DNA of 64,000 bases, taken from positions 62,001 to 126,000 of the forward strand of contig NW_023501059.1 in the NCBI RefSeq assembly GCF_014066305.1. Reading direction: 5' to 3'. The notes beneath the pieces were generated by a model. The model was not told the origin of the DNA, ran no database searches, and saw nothing but the letters and a program-made list of their open reading frames with translations. This DNA is from Letharia columbiana. Lineage: Eukaryota > Ascomycota > Lecanoromycetes > Lecanorales > Parmeliaceae. The translations under genes and the position numbers were made by a program. This document shows, in pieces, positions 22,112 to 33,955 of this stretch (position 1 is its first letter; each line of letters begins with the position of its first letter).

Positions 22112-23789
22112 ATGGACGCCTTTCTCCAACGTCTCTCCAGTCCCGCCGTCGCCATACCCATACTCCTCTTGCTCGTCTACTCCTTCTACAACCGCCTGAC
22201 TGCGGTGTCGAATATACCAGCAACCTTACCATGGGTTGGGAGGAACCCAAGCAAGGTATTCGCCGATACCAGGGCCAATCTGGCAAGCTTCAGCAGCGTC
22301 AGGGAGTGGCTTGAGGTCGGATACAGTAAGGTACGATAGCTTCTAGATACACCAGGTCCATCTACTGTCTCGAGGTGACCGATTTGCACAGTATGGCAAG
22401 AAGAACATGTCCTACATCCTCCCTGACATCTCCGGCAAACCTCAAGTCGTTCTCCCACGCTCGCAAATGCCGTGGCTTCTCGAACAACCAGACAACATCC
22501 TCAGTACCTCTGCATTCCACTACGACACTCTCGAAGGCGACTATGCCTTCACCACCCCTCAGATCCTCAAAGATCCATACCATGAACACGTTATCCATAA
22601 ATACCTACCGCGGCGGATCGCTCCCTTGATTCCAGATATGTGGGAGGAAATACAGGTGGCAATGGATCAGACATGGGGCAAGGATACAAAGGCATGGAAA
22701 GAGATTGGCATTTGGGAGAACATGATGAGAATCATACCAAGTATCACGAACCGAATGATGCTTGGACTGCCAATCTGTCGGAACGAAGATTTTTTGAAGA
22801 ACATGGGCAAGTTCGCTATGGATGTCATATCCTCCGCTTCAATCTATCTGCGGCTGACACCTCGCATCCTCAAACCCATCATCGGACCTCTAATAACCAT
22901 ACCAAATACCCGTCACTGGCGGAATACGACCAAATACACTCTGCCAATCATCAATGAGCGGCTAGCCAATTTCAAGAGGAAGCAAGAGGATCCCAGCTTC
23001 CAATGGAATGAGCCAAACGACTACATAAGCTGGCACATCAATCTCGCCACGGCAGAAGGCCGGCACGATGAGCTAACACCAGATATGATCTCTCGACGTC
23101 TCATGCCGCTCAACTTCGCCGCCATCCATACCACTGCCCTGACCGTCACCAATACCATCTTCGACCTCCTTTCCTCGCCTTCCTCCTCGAACTGGCTAGA
23201 AGGCATACGAGAAGAGGCTGAAAGGGTATTGACGGAAGAAGACGGACAGTGGACGAAAGCCGGACTGGGGCGGTGCCACCGGTCCGACTCCGCCATTCGG
23301 GAAAGTATGCGGGTCAGCAACTTCATGACAAGGAATGTCTTGCGGAAAGTGATGCCCGAGGAAGGCATTGAGAACAAAGCGGAAGGGTGGCGAGCTCCCC
23401 AAGGCGTGTTGATAGGGGTGGACATGCACAGCGTCCAGCATGACCCGGAGATCTACCCAGATCCCAACACCTATGACGCGTTCCGGTTCTCGAGGCCTCG
23501 AGAAGAAGCTGATGCATCAACAGTGCACAGCGAGGTCAACGGAATCAAGAACACTGGACTAATCACCACATCGGATATCTTCCTTCCGTTCTCGCACGGA
23601 CGTCATGCATGTCCTGGAAGATTCTTTGTATCGCTAGAGATGAAGCTGCTGCTGGCGTACATGGTGATGAACTACGATGTTGAGCCTTTGAAGAGTCGAC
23701 CACCCAACATTTGGTTTGGCCAGAGTTCGTTGCCACCAATGAAGGCCACGATCAAGGTGAGACGGAAGGAAGGAGCGACGAAGAAATGA
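22112..23789 (+). CDS. cytochrome P450 monooxygenase
   Basis: Two-exon model join(22112..22330,22392..23789), 538 aa, closes in frame across a 61-bp intron (donor GTACGA). The N-terminus is a single hydrophobic anchor (AVAIPILLLLVYSFYN), placing it in the ER membrane with the catalytic domain in the cytosol. Visible motifs: I-helix FAAIHTTAL (about 315-323) with the Thr needed for O2 activation, ExxR as E-S-M-R (377-380), and the heme loop FSHGRHACPG (473-482) with the Cys ligand at 480. This HACPGRFF form is typical of fungal classes that include ent-kaurene oxidase and many secondary-metabolite oxidases. Substrate unknown. No PKS, NRPS or terpene synthase is nearby, so a pathway role cannot be inferred. 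A RIP block ends about 300 bp upstream without damaging the gene. Confidence 0.93.
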
Positions 23790-24192
23790 TTGATGATACC
23801 CATGCCTAAATGCATCTCGTGCTTTGGGCACCCGGAGCTGGTGTTTAGGGGTTGTCCTAGACACGTAGCCATTGAGCGATCTAGCCCTGTTGCGGAGACA
23901 TGAAGTGGGATAGTTTTCAAGCCAGCAAGCGGTAATGTTGTATAGCTTTCAACTCTTCAGACAGGAAATGAAGCTTCTCATTTGATTCTACAACCTATGT
24001 CATGCTCTCACTCACTCTCAGCTCTTTCACATTGACGATTAGGCTAATAGAGGAGCGCGACCTATCGCCAACTTAGGCTCCTTACTTCTCGCCGTTATGT
24101 CTTTTCTCGAGAAGGCCTCTAATGACGACCACCATTTCCACAAGGATGCCGAGTTCTAAAAAAACTATACTTGACCAACCGCATTTTCCGTG
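23790..24192. other. intergenic
   Basis: 3' flank of the P450 gene; no coding signal. Confidence 0.5.
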
Positions 24193-24554
24193 TAAGAGAA
24201 TGTAGCATAGATCATGCATGGAGAGGGTTTAAATTCATAACATGAGACGGCTTTCTTTCTTTTCGATTGCGCACATACTTGTGGTTATCGACCAAAACAA
24301 CTCGGCTTCTTCTCTATAAGAAGGGTTTTTCTTGCAGATGAAATAGCGAGTTTAGGATAAAATCTGTGAAAATGGCCACCTTTTGCTAGCATCACGCGTG
24401 GATTATACCACCCCTACAGATTTGCCCTGCAAATAATTTAAGGTTTTCAGAAAAGTTCGGTGTAAAGCGTCACTGTTTTGGGGCAACTGTAGGACTGCCA
24501 CGATTTCATCAAGGCCTTTTACCCTTCATGCATTTTATATGCTACATTCTCTTA
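24193..24554. mobile_element. 362-bp MITE
   Basis: TAAGAGAATGTAGCATA at 24193-24209 is the exact complement of 24538-24554, and a second box (ATGCATG) is also inverted inside both ends. The outermost TA on each side fits a TA target duplication as in Tc1/mariner-derived MITEs. The interior has no coding capacity and shows no RIP. Confidence 0.75.
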
Positions 24555-25276
24555 TCTTTGGAAGACGTTTCACTGCTGAATCTTACTCAGTGCATGGCAA
24601 TCGTAAGTCAAACAACGACAAACAAGTGAGCCGTTGAACGACTATACGATGGGTACATCAGGAAGCAACCTCTGGGTACGTGCAAGTCACACAGCATGGT
24701 CGATAGTCTCGGAACCCGAAAGCCAGGCACAAGCTCAGAGAAAGTGACGACTTGTAACACTGGAAGTTCTCCTATTCACAGAGATTATAGGTATCTCTCC
24801 GAAATTTATATCTGATATGGCGGACTCAGTACAACGGTCAGGCGAGGGGGAAGTTCTCCTGGTTGATGCTGCTCTTGTTGATGTTCCAGGGATTTTCTAC
24901 TGCGTGAACTGCCGGGTTTACTGTCCTTGGCCAACCTGTACACTGTATACGGTACAGAGACTCTGTGAGCAAGAAACCTTCGCAAATTATGGTGGGTATG
25001 CATCAAACAGTGTTGCTGGCCTTCGGTAACCCTATAACATGCAACGCTGGTAGCCGACGATATGGGACAAGTCAGGTATCTTCCAAGATGGAGAGCCGGA
25101 ACATGCAAGCTGTCGAAGCCTACGCGCCAACGTGCAATCGAGGGAGGAGAGGAAGTCACGACGTTTCTTAACCGATGTTGGGCAGCGATTCAACTCAGGT
25201 GGCTAGACTCTGCGTCTATTGAATTAACCTCAGTACTCTAGCTCAGAAGATTACACAGGATTCCCAAAGCTTATCG
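24555..25276. other. intergenic, no gene recognised
   Basis: A minus-strand frame of 117 codons (24806-25159) and smaller ones exist, but none resembles a known domain. Confidence 0.4.
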
Positions 25277-25720
25277 TCACTCCTCCTCGTTATCGTCTTT
25301 CTCATACTCATCATCCTCTTCGCTATCTTCATCATCCATGTTCTCGTCTTCGTCGTCGGTCTCTCCGCCCTCATCACTGAAGTACTCATCATCGGTATCT
25401 TCCCCTTCATCACTGCTATCATCATCGTCAGCGAAGCCAATGTACAGTCGCTCAGCCCTTTCTTTGTCGCTCCTTTCTGCTGGAAAGAATTCGTACCGAC
25501 ATACAGGACAGGTGTTGTGAGCTTGTAGCCAAGCGGTGATGCATTTAGAGCCCACCGTGTGCTTGGGATTGCAGGGCAAGCGGATCTGCCTCTCCGCCGT
25601 CCCGGTTTCGGAAGACCTTGCGCCATACTCTTCTTTACAGATCAGACATTCCTGACCCTCTTCCACTTGCACGCTATTCTCCCTCCTCAAGAGTTGGGAG
25701 ACGAATTGTTTTCTGTCCAT
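25277..25720 (-). CDS. RING-type zinc finger protein with acidic tail
   Basis: Single-exon gene of 147 aa with an ATG start. An N-terminal helix is followed by a RING-type finger: C-L-I-C (about 25-28), a loop, L-P-C-N-P-K-H (Cys/His pair), G-S-K-C, W-L, and the final C-P-V-C (about 71-74). The spacing fits the RING-H2/HC class of E3 ubiquitin ligases, with an expanded loop. The last third is almost entirely Asp/Glu/Ser (DDDDSSDEGEDTDDEYF and more), a low-complexity tail ending EEE. No membrane segment or signal peptide, so a cytosolic or nuclear role is likely; substrate unknown. The reverse strand encodes poly-Ser by composition only. Confidence 0.8.
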   Translation of the reverse strand: MDRKQFVSQLLRRENSVQVEEGQECLICKEEYGARSSETGTAERQIRLPCNPKHTVGSKCITAWLQAHNTCPVCRYEFFPAERSDKERAERLYIGFADDDDSSDEGEDTDDEYFSDEGGETDDEDENMDDEDSEEDDEYEKDDNEEE

Positions 25721-27801
25721 GGTGGGTCAAGAAAGATCTGTCTCCGAGTCAGGCTTATGTTGTAGAGTGTGAGTCAAGTGCAGGGTCTTGGGGATAGGAA
25801 GATAGAAAGGAGGGTACCACCTAATCAATAGCAGCACTCCAGCACTCAAGTCACTCAACTTTAAATGTTCTTTGTGTTCAAACAATCGTATTGCCTTTCT
25901 CCCGGGATTGTCCGTTACATCGTCTGTCATTGTTACATGTTGATCGGACAAGGCTTTGTGCAATTTTGATGTGGCGATATCATAGATGACAACCTCACGT
26001 TGGCGTCGATTTGAAGCCCATTTAGCACAGAAGGCTGCTCGCAATATTGCTCGATTCCGGTTCAACCAACAGGAGGTGCAGTGACCTTAGAAAGGGATCA
26101 TATCAGCGTGCCTGTTACTAAATAAATAAGCGTCACCGCAGCCATGGCAGCTGCTCGGAGTGATTGATTGACAGTGCTATAGTATGAGTGCATGCGAATA
26201 CAGTATTCCAAAAGGTCGGAGAACCGTCGTTAGAGATTGGATAAAGATCTAATATATGCTATCGCTTCCGATCCCCGGGTCATGGGTCATTTCGCAACAT
26301 TCTTCACAGGCAAACTTCCAGAGGAAGTGACACGTTCAGCAGCTTCTGGTAGCTTGGACATTTGGGCTCTTCGCTCGAAATGCATGCGAAATCTGTTAAC
26401 TGAATCCCAAAACATGAGTAGCCACGCCGCCTCAACCTGTCCGTTCGAGCAACATCAGCTGTGTTTCGTCAGATCATCCCACCACCACCACCATCGACTC
26501 TTACCAATACGAACTTCCCGTTGTTGACTCGTATTATGTACATCCTCCCGCCGCACAGCCTCGCCCCCACCTTTCCCTCCTTTCCCCTCCCCCTCCCACT
26601 CACTTTCCTTTTACAGATGTGCTCCCGAGGATAGAACGATTTGGGAAGCAAACTTCGTCTTCGTTACACGAATCAAAAGACTAGCGCACGGCCTCTTTGG
26701 TCTTCATCATAATCCACAGCAAAAAAAATTCATCCCCAATCCCAACAGCCGTTCCGCACAAACCCTCATCTGCGCCTTTTAAACACGGACACAGAGCATC
26801 TCACCAGCCAGACTCGTCTCGAGCCCTCGAGTCATATCATCAGCTTCCTTCCGCAGCAGGCAAGATGCTCCACATGCCGCCTTCTTTCCTCCCTTCTTCG
26901 CAGCCGCCGTGAAATTTCCCCATTCCGCCTATTCGCCAATTTATCATCCGTCATATAATAGTCCGCCTTGTCCATAGTGGCCTCACTCGAAAGCTGTAGT
27001 TGGCTTTGTCTCCAAACCCCACACTGCCAGAAAGTGCAAGGTGGATATTGTTAAAGAACGTAGAATTGATGATTGTTTTTCTCATGAGATCTCTGGACAC
27101 CGTTCTACACACAGTGGTAAATCAAGTGTTTCGGAATACGAGGTGGCTGGCATGAATGGGTGATGACTGGGGGCCAAACTACAACAATTACGCCTACTCG
27201 TATCATGGATTTATCGGATTTAGATCGGCGCTAGTGCTGTCTCGCTAAACGTCCCACGAAAACTACACGCACAAATGAGTTCTAAATGATGATTGGCTGG
27301 GTCCTAAGGCCCAGCAGCATGTAGACAGCGGTCCACTATGCAGCTCAGCCCTAGGAAAACTCCCTCTACGTAAGGTAGAGGACCTGGAGTCTAAGTACAA
27401 GGAAACGCTGAAAAAACAAGGCGCGGGTGGGTGGGAAAAGTCCAAAAAACCTCTTCTTGCGACGAGAGGAACAAGAATGAGGAGCAAAAAACAGGTGGGA
27501 ACACCGCCTATTCAAGGCTCTTCCAACATGGCAATCTCGGCTATCCTGCCATAAGTGTGTGCTGTGCCTCTCCCTCACTAGCCCCCAGTCAAGCTGTGGC
27601 GAAAAGCGGGGAATCCGAAAAGAGCACTATCAAGAATTCATATTCATTTCATATTCCATTTCTCGTCTTTGTATTTCATTCATCTTTTCTATCCTCAGAT
27701 TAAGATACTTCCCCCTTTTTCACTCATCCTACTACAAAAAGGAGCCTGTTATCTTGTAGCTCTCAGCAAGATCCATTTCCTGTCCTCAGACAGACTATAG
27801 A
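25721..27801. other. 2-kb intergenic region
   Basis: Balanced composition with several small frames (for example 25727-26065 minus, 26237-26527 plus) and no recognisable product. 26550-26610 is C/T-rich and 27710-27801 is a pyrimidine-rich leader directly before the next gene, typical of a fungal promoter. Confidence 0.4.
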
Positions 27802-28812
27802 ATGGCGTCCAACAGCGCTGCGTGGCAAAACGCCGTGGGAGAGAAGCTTAACGTCCAATCCGCTCCATACACACCTCCTTCGGAAAACGAGATCGTCATC
27901 AAGAATCAAGCCTGGGCTGTCAACCCCATCGACTGGCTTGTGCAAGAGAATGCACTCTTCGACTGGATGAAATACCCTCTCATCACCGGATCCGACATCG
28001 CCGGCGAGGTAGTCGAAGTGGGCAGTGGTGTCGTGCGCTTCAAGAAGGGTGATCGTATCCTCGCAATGTCGATTGGACAAGATAAGAACAAGCCTTCTGA
28101 GGGGGCATACCAGCTGTACAGCGTCGTCCAAACCGTCTTGGCAGCACCGATTCCCGACAGCATGTCTTATGCCCAAGCCGCCGTCTTCCCTTTGGGTCTG
28201 TGCGTAGCCGCCTGCGGTCTATTCCAACAAGATCAACTAGCTCTCCAGCACCCCACTGTGCCTCCGAAGCCCACTGGAAAGACTATAATTGTTTGGGGTG
28301 GCGCTTCCTCTGTTGGTTCGAATGCCATTCAGCTTGCCGTTGCTGGTGGCTATGAGGTTTTCTCTACTGCCTCACTCAAGAACTTCGACCACCTCCAAAA
28401 GCTTGGCGCAAGCAAGATGTTTGACTACAACAGCAAGACCGTTGTCGACGATCTGGTTTCCGCATTAAAGAACAAGCAGTTCGCCGGTCTATTCCACGCG
28501 GCCGGATCATCTGAGGCCAGCTTCGAGGTGGTCGACAAAGCCACTGGGACCAAATTTGTTTCCTCAGCCCCGCCTATTCCCGAGAACAAGCCCGGCGGTG
28601 TTGAGGCTAACATGGTTTGGGGGAGTTCGCTGAAAGACAACGAGGTCGGTCCGGCGATCTTTGTTGACTTTCTACCAAAGGCGCTCGCGGAGGGTAAATA
28701 CATTCCGGCACCCGAGCCTTGGATTGTTGGGAAAGGCCTCGAGTCCATCCAAGATGGATTTGAAGCACAGAAGAAGGGTGTTTCAGCGAAGAAGGTGGTC
28801 ATTACCGTTTGA
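27802..28812 (+). CDS. MDR-family zinc-independent reductase (trans-enoyl-reductase-like)
   Basis: Single-exon gene of 336 aa. It has the two-domain layout of the medium-chain dehydrogenase/reductase family. The N-terminal GroES-like domain carries NEIVIKNQAWAVNPIDW and PLITGSDIAGEVVEVGSGV, and the nucleotide-binding fold carries IIVWGGASSVGSNAIQLA, a variant of the GxxGxxG loop. The zinc ligands of true alcohol dehydrogenases are absent. The closest functional group I recognise is the fungal enoyl-reductase-like subfamily, which includes stand-alone enoyl reductases of polyketide pathways, but also many enzymes of unknown role. NADPH is the likely cofactor. The C-terminal block FVDFLPKALAEGKYIPAPEP is also found, broken, at 61.3 kb. 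No PKS is nearby, so a pathway role is not supported. Confidence 0.88.
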   Translation: MASNSAAWQNAVGEKLNVQSAPYTPPSENEIVIKNQAWAVNPIDWLVQENALFDWMKYPLITGSDIAGEVVEVGSGVVRFKKGDRILAMSIGQDKNKPSEGAYQLYSVVQTVLAAPIPDSMSYAQAAVFPLGLCVAACGLFQQDQLALQHPTVPPKPTGKTIIVWGGASSVGSNAIQLAVAGGYEVFSTASLKNFDHLQKLGASKMFDYNSKTVVDDLVSALKNKQFAGLFHAAGSSEASFEVVDKATGTKFVSSAPPIPENKPGGVEANMVWGSSLKDNEVGPAIFVDFLPKALAEGKYIPAPEPWIVGKGLESIQDGFEAQKKGVSAKKVVITV

Positions 28813-29888
28813 GTTTAGCATGGAGCAAGGTTTTTCAACGCCTCAAGATTCCCATACACTCCATATCGGAATCAATCGATGGGGCCATGAGTGGGAAGTG
28901 GAGAAGTCATCTTGTTGCGCTTTACTAGCTTCCAGAAACCCAGGTACTGCAAATGAAGCAATCTATCACTCAAACGAGAAGATGGCTGTTTCTGTTCCAT
29001 TACTCTCCATCACTTGCTGATCTGGCTTACAATGATCCCACCGTGAGCGTTCAGAATCACGCTTTAGCATGACTTTCATACAGGCCGGCGTTGGGCACAC
29101 TGGCTTCATTTACAGGCTCAGTCCATCGTTTGGCATGTCGGCTACGCAGGAGGTGGGTTTGGAGGATTTGCACCCTGTCTTACACTGAAGATAGCACCAT
29201 GTACCAGGTCTTTGCAGAAGGTGCCCAAATCTGTAATGCGAATCTGCCCAGTGGAAATATGAATGACTTTTTCTTTACGCGCTTGGGAACCTTAATAAGA
29301 GGGTAGAGTCGTGCTATTAGGACACGACCAGAACCAGGTGGGGTCTTATTTTAAATATATTTTGTGGTCAAATGGCGGAAATAAGATGGGATGTATTTTT
29401 CGTTGTGCGGCAAGGACCAGATTTCATACACTTAGTGTAGAAAACGGAGCACTATCATAGCGTATCGAAAACCATTTGATCCTACTCATGCAGGACCCAT
29501 CATAAGCACAGATGCCCAGCCACTGATATCATACAGTTTTGGACCCAAACCGGGAATTCGGCAACGCAGTCTTGTGTTATATTCCACCAATGTACAAGAC
29601 TGTAAGACAGCAGATGGCAGACAATTAGATTCTCGCGGGCTTCCACACCAAGCAGATAGCAGAACCTCTGGATTTGATTGATGATTGAGCATAGATTATT
29701 GGTTTAGCGGGCATACCGTCTACTTTGCGAAGAACCCAGGACAGAGAACAAAAGAAAAACATTCTCGTAGCCTTAATCGTGGACTTCGTGGTGACCGCCA
29801 GACACTAGAGCAAGACCCGGGACTACCGAGGTACGAAGTAGATATGTGTGGAGCACGATTATTTAGCTGAAGGAAATACTCGCAAACA
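28813..29888. other. intergenic
   Basis: About 1.1 kb between convergent genes; short frames only, nothing recognised. Confidence 0.45.
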
Positions 29889-31806
29889 TCACTTCACCCC
29901 AACGACAGGCTGCGCAACCCCATTGAACAATACGCCACTAACAGCCAAGGCGTTGCCCGTACCCTCCAGTAAATCAGCCTGGGTCAACAATTTGCAATGA
30001 ACGCCAGCAGCGTACTGCAGGAATGAGACACCGTGACAAGGTGTTTGCGACAAAGCGGCGTTGATGTTGCTGCATTTCTGAATACAACCTTCCAGATCCG
30101 GCTCGTCGAGGTCGACGAATGAGCGTCCTGGGTAATCCACGGAGCATCTCAGCTGATATTGGTCGCCGGAGGACGTGGTAAAGGTTGCGTTGTTGATGGT
30201 GGGGCAGCCGACTGGGGAGATTTGCGTGCCGACTGGTTGGAAAGGGGTGATGGTTGAGGTGTTACTGACGGGAACGGAGCTGGAGGAAACATTAAGAGGT
30301 AAGCGAGGTTGTCCGGAGGCTGAGAGTGGCGGGGCAGTGCCTGTTAGAAGAGTGGCAGGTAGAAAAGTTGAGTTCAGAGTCGGAAATGGTACGCGGACGG
30401 AAGGTCTTGTTGCGTTCAAAGTCAAAAACGGTAAGCGATCAGAAAGTGGGAAGGTTACTCCTGTGGGTATTAGCGCGCTACCCGATAAAGAAAGGGTCCT
30501 GTTCGTTCCGTTGAATGTTGGTAAGGAAAGGAATCCCGTAGTTGGAGACAGGGGTCTGCCTGTTGCATTCATGGAAGGTAGAGGCAGACGGCCGGAACCC
30601 GTTGTGTTCAAGATCCGCGGGGGCAAGCGGCCGGATAGTGAAGCGTTAAAATTGGTTGTCAAGTTCACGGTTGGCAACGGGAAGAGGCCAGGTCTTGGCA
30701 GAGTCAAGTTTGCTGAGGAATTGGCCGTTGGCATAGGCAAAAGGCCGGATCTTGGCAGGGTTGAGTTCACCGTCATGTTCATGGTGGGCGAAGGCAGGAA
30801 GCCCGACCTTGGCAAGGTAGGATTCGCGGTAAAGTTGAAGGTCGGCGTTGGGCGACCAGAGATAGGGATGATAGAGTTCGCGGTACTGTTGACACTTGGA
30901 AAGATGCCAGCAGGGATTGAGGTAGAGATTGTGGTAATGTTCAAAGTAGGGAAAGGGCGACCAGAGAAAGGGAAGTTTGGAATGCTTGTTGGGACTAGGC
31001 TCCCTGGTAGTGGATAGCCCAAACTTGGTGTAGAGACGGTTGAATCAGAGACATTGTGGCTTGCAACAGGCAAGGGCAACACAATGACCGTGGCTGTCAG
31101 TGTCGTCGTTCCACTTGTGATTGTGGTGGTTCCGAGGGCCTCCAAATCGAAGCCGTTGATCGTCCTTGTCTGTGCCTCTCGTTAGCCAGTCCTTCACATT
31201 TCCTGGAGAGGGACTGTTCATACAAACTGTATAGTTGGCTGTGCAGTGACCGTGCTGGACGTGATCGACAGGCACGAACAGGCACTATAAGCCTCTGCGG
31301 CAATCGAGGCATTTTGCGCGATGTTCGGAAATTTGGTGACGATGGGGTCATCAGCGGTCGCAGTTGCTATGATGGGTACAGGAGCGACGACGAAGGGCAC
31401 GTCAGACACATTATCTTGGCGTTTATGTAATGTATCGCCGCTCGTGATGGTCGTGGTGGTGAATGCTGTAAATTGGGCGACGGTGACTTTTACGACTGTA
31501 TCGTAACTAGTTGTCGTAACAGTGGAGATGGTGGTACTGCGATTCGTCAGTGTTGGCGCAATCTAGGGTACGCAGGGCACACGTGTGAGATATCGTAGGT
31601 CCTTCCAAGGTCGTAGAGTCGGAGATGGAAAGTAGAGAAATGCAGTACGGTACGGAATCGGCTATATTTAATTGAAATGAGAGAAGAGTGTCTGTCTCGT
31701 AGCAGATCTCGCGCTGCTGGAGGCCTTTCAATCCGGGGAATGCTAAGGAGGAGCAAGAGAAAATGAAAAGAAAAATCGAGACTGTTGTCGCGTACGGAAT
31801 CATCAT
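29889..31806 (-). CDS. secreted mucin-like protein with C-terminal PAN/Apple domain
   Basis: Three-exon model complement(join(29889..31169,31224..31536,31583..31806)), 605 aa; all phases close. Both introns have good branch sites (ACTGACGAAT, GGCTAACGAG). It starts MMIPYATTVSIFLFIFSCSS, a signal peptide. A cysteine-containing N-terminal segment (ICYETDTLL...) is followed by Thr-rich stretches, then about 300 residues of degenerate repeats of the type L-P-x-[S/P]-G-x-L-P-x-P-T-x-N-x-T-x-N. These repeats are dense in N-x-S/T sequons, so a heavily glycosylated wall or extracellular stalk is likely. The last about 110 residues form a PAN/Apple-type domain (CPTINNATFTTSSG, QLRCSVDYPGRSF, GCIQKCSN, CHGVSFL, CKLL) with six cysteines, a fold used for protein or carbohydrate binding. 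No GPI signal: it ends GVLFNGVAQPVVGVK. Partner unknown. Confidence 0.82.
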
Positions 31807-32140
31807 AACGTCAGTTGGGTTGAGCACTGGGAGGTCCGAATCAGCAAAGGAAAGGAAACCTCCCACTATGTATACCTTGGAACACGCGTGCCTGGAATGG
31901 AACAAGTACGCGGTCGCATTCCAGCGCCTTACATAATACGGGCCTTACGTGGCTTCGGTCCCATCATATGACAAGATATCAGCGCATAATAAATTATAAA
32001 CGGCCGCCGAGTCAATGCAAGGGGTCTGTCCGCCCAAGCTCCACCTTGGCGAGCCAGGACATGGTCTCAGAGTTCTGACTTTGGAGGCAACCACTGGGAC
32101 TGTCGTGACACTACAAGTCCCTTCCGACATCCACCTATCA
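31807..32140. other. intergenic
   Basis: Short spacer with the putative promoter of the PAN/Apple gene; nothing else recognised. Confidence 0.45.
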
Positions 32141-33955
32141 TCACATCGCGACAGCAGATTCACCCAGCCCGTTAACGGTACCCTCCAAAGTTGCGATCAT
32201 GATTCCTTGTTTGCCAATCTTTCCCTCAATGCACCTATTCCCCATCGCACCTTTGAAGCTGACGTTCTCGAAAGTAGCTACAGCACCTGGCCATGACTCC
32301 CATACATCGTCGAGGCTCACTGCCTCACTAGCGCCAATGTATAGGTTCGACGCTGTGGTGTTGGCGATTGTAAGCCCATTGATGGTTATGTTTGTGTTCC
32401 CATCCATAGGGTTATCACCATCGCCATGAAGCATGACTGCAGCGGCTGCTTTGCTGAGGTAGTTACAGTCACGGACAGTGTTGTCGATAATGGTGAGTTT
32501 ATGCACGTAGTCTGCTTCGCCCCAGGAGCTAAACTCCGGGCCTAGGTCTAGATCGCCGTACGCGACACCTTCGAAGAAGAGATTGTTGGCAATTAGGCCA
32601 TCGGAGGCTTTGATATTGGCGCCGCGACCTCGATTTCCGGTCTAGATGACATTAGCTTAGGAGAACGGCAACCGGTGGTGGAAGGAGGACGTACGGTATG
32701 CGTCTAAGAGCGATCCAGTATGCATCATGAAGTTGGGAAGGTACTGCTCACATTCAGAACGTTGAAATCAGAGCCAACCCTCATTTGATTCGTCCAGTAC
32801 GCATTGTCTACCACGTCTTGAACTTCTTGAGGAAGATAATTCACCGTTATCTCAAGAGGAGTAGACTGAAGGCTGACGCTTGTCACTGAAGCATTTCCGA
32901 GAACGTCGTAGTTTCCATGGGAATAGAAGCGAAGAACATCCCCAGGGACAGCCTCTCCCGTAAGCAAGATGAATGAGTTGACAGATGACCCCACACCTCG
33001 CATTTCGGATAGTGACCCATGTACAGCCATGCAGTCATCATCCAGAGCAGAAAGAAGGCACGAGTCAAACGTCGGGCCAACATATACACCACTGCTGTGA
33101 ATCCCATCTGCAGAGCTGGAGCGGGCTGGAAGTTGAGTGCCTCGCTAAGGGAGGAAAAGATGCGGATTTCAGGGAGAATGAGTTAAAGGTCGTTTTTCTA
33201 TTGGCGCCAGAGAAGAAGCCAAAACCCGCGCAATTGAGTAAAGTAAAGTCGTTGATGATGGTATTGTTGCTGTTGGTGATTTGATTACAAAATATGAACT
33301 CTCCACGTGCGAGAAGCTTATAACCTGTAAATGGCGTGAAGTAGCTGTTCAGTAATGCCACGCTGTATGTTTTCGCTTGTCCACTGACAGGGCTGGGAAT
33401 TCCGGTGACAGTACTCCAGCCCGGGCCAGCCTGGAGTCGACCAGTGCTGGGATGGATGTACTCGGCGTTTAGTTGTCCAGTAGTCGCGTTGAAGAGATAC
33501 GAAGAATTATAGCCATCGTCGAGATGGAACCCTATATTGTTTGTAATTGTTATTCCCAGTATTCTTGACTTCCGTTATTGTAGCTTGAGAAAATCCAGGC
33601 GTGTCCCACCAGACCGTTGGGCCGTAGGTGATGAGATCGGAGCACTCGTAGAAGTTGAAGGCTGTAAGTCCAACCTCCGTCATGGTCAAATTGACAGAGT
33701 CCATCCATATCGTGACACTTGCTAGTTTTGAGAAGAAGATGTGCGCCTGAGGTCCAGGATTCACGTGGTATGAGCCTTCCGCTAATGCTAGAGTCCTACT
33801 GCCTTTGCCAACTTCCTCTAATATCCATTCCATGAATTCCTCGCCGTCCAAGACTCCAAATTTGGTTGGGGAATATGTTGGGATATCTTCTGGGCGAATT
33901 TTCGAGGCCTGTGGTCCCAGGGCCGAGGCCAATCTAATCAAGAAGCAGACAAGGT
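32141..33955 (-). pseudogene. right-handed beta-helix (pectin-lyase-fold) protein, frameshifted
   Basis: Minus-strand frames form one secreted parallel beta-helix protein in order. They run from a hydrophobic N-terminus (VFHLVCFLIRLASALG), through YSPTKFGVLDGEEF and TITNNIGFHLDDGYNSSYLF, then SSADGIHSSGVYVGPTFDSC, LDDDCMAVHGSLS, and NRGRGANIKASDGLIANNLF, to the end near 32141. Two introns near the 3' end fit well (about 32693-32745, donor GTGAGC; 32644-32690, donor GTACGT). The frame must shift once near 33555 and once near 33115, and neither shift is explained by an intron. No ATG precedes the signal-like segment before an in-frame stop. Beta-helix proteins of this kind act on or bind polysaccharides; the catalytic residues cannot be judged. 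Either a recent pseudogene or sequence errors in a live gene. Confidence 0.7.

Noticed and set aside
22112..28812. Secondary-metabolite cluster built on the P450 and the enoyl-reductase-like gene
   Set aside because: No backbone synthase, transporter or pathway regulator in 64 kb; the two genes are 4 kb apart with an unrelated RING gene between.
30175..31017. 280-codon open frame on the plus strand
   Set aside because: It is the antisense of the repeat region of the PAN/Apple gene; the regular Pro/Thr/Asn codons keep the opposite strand open.
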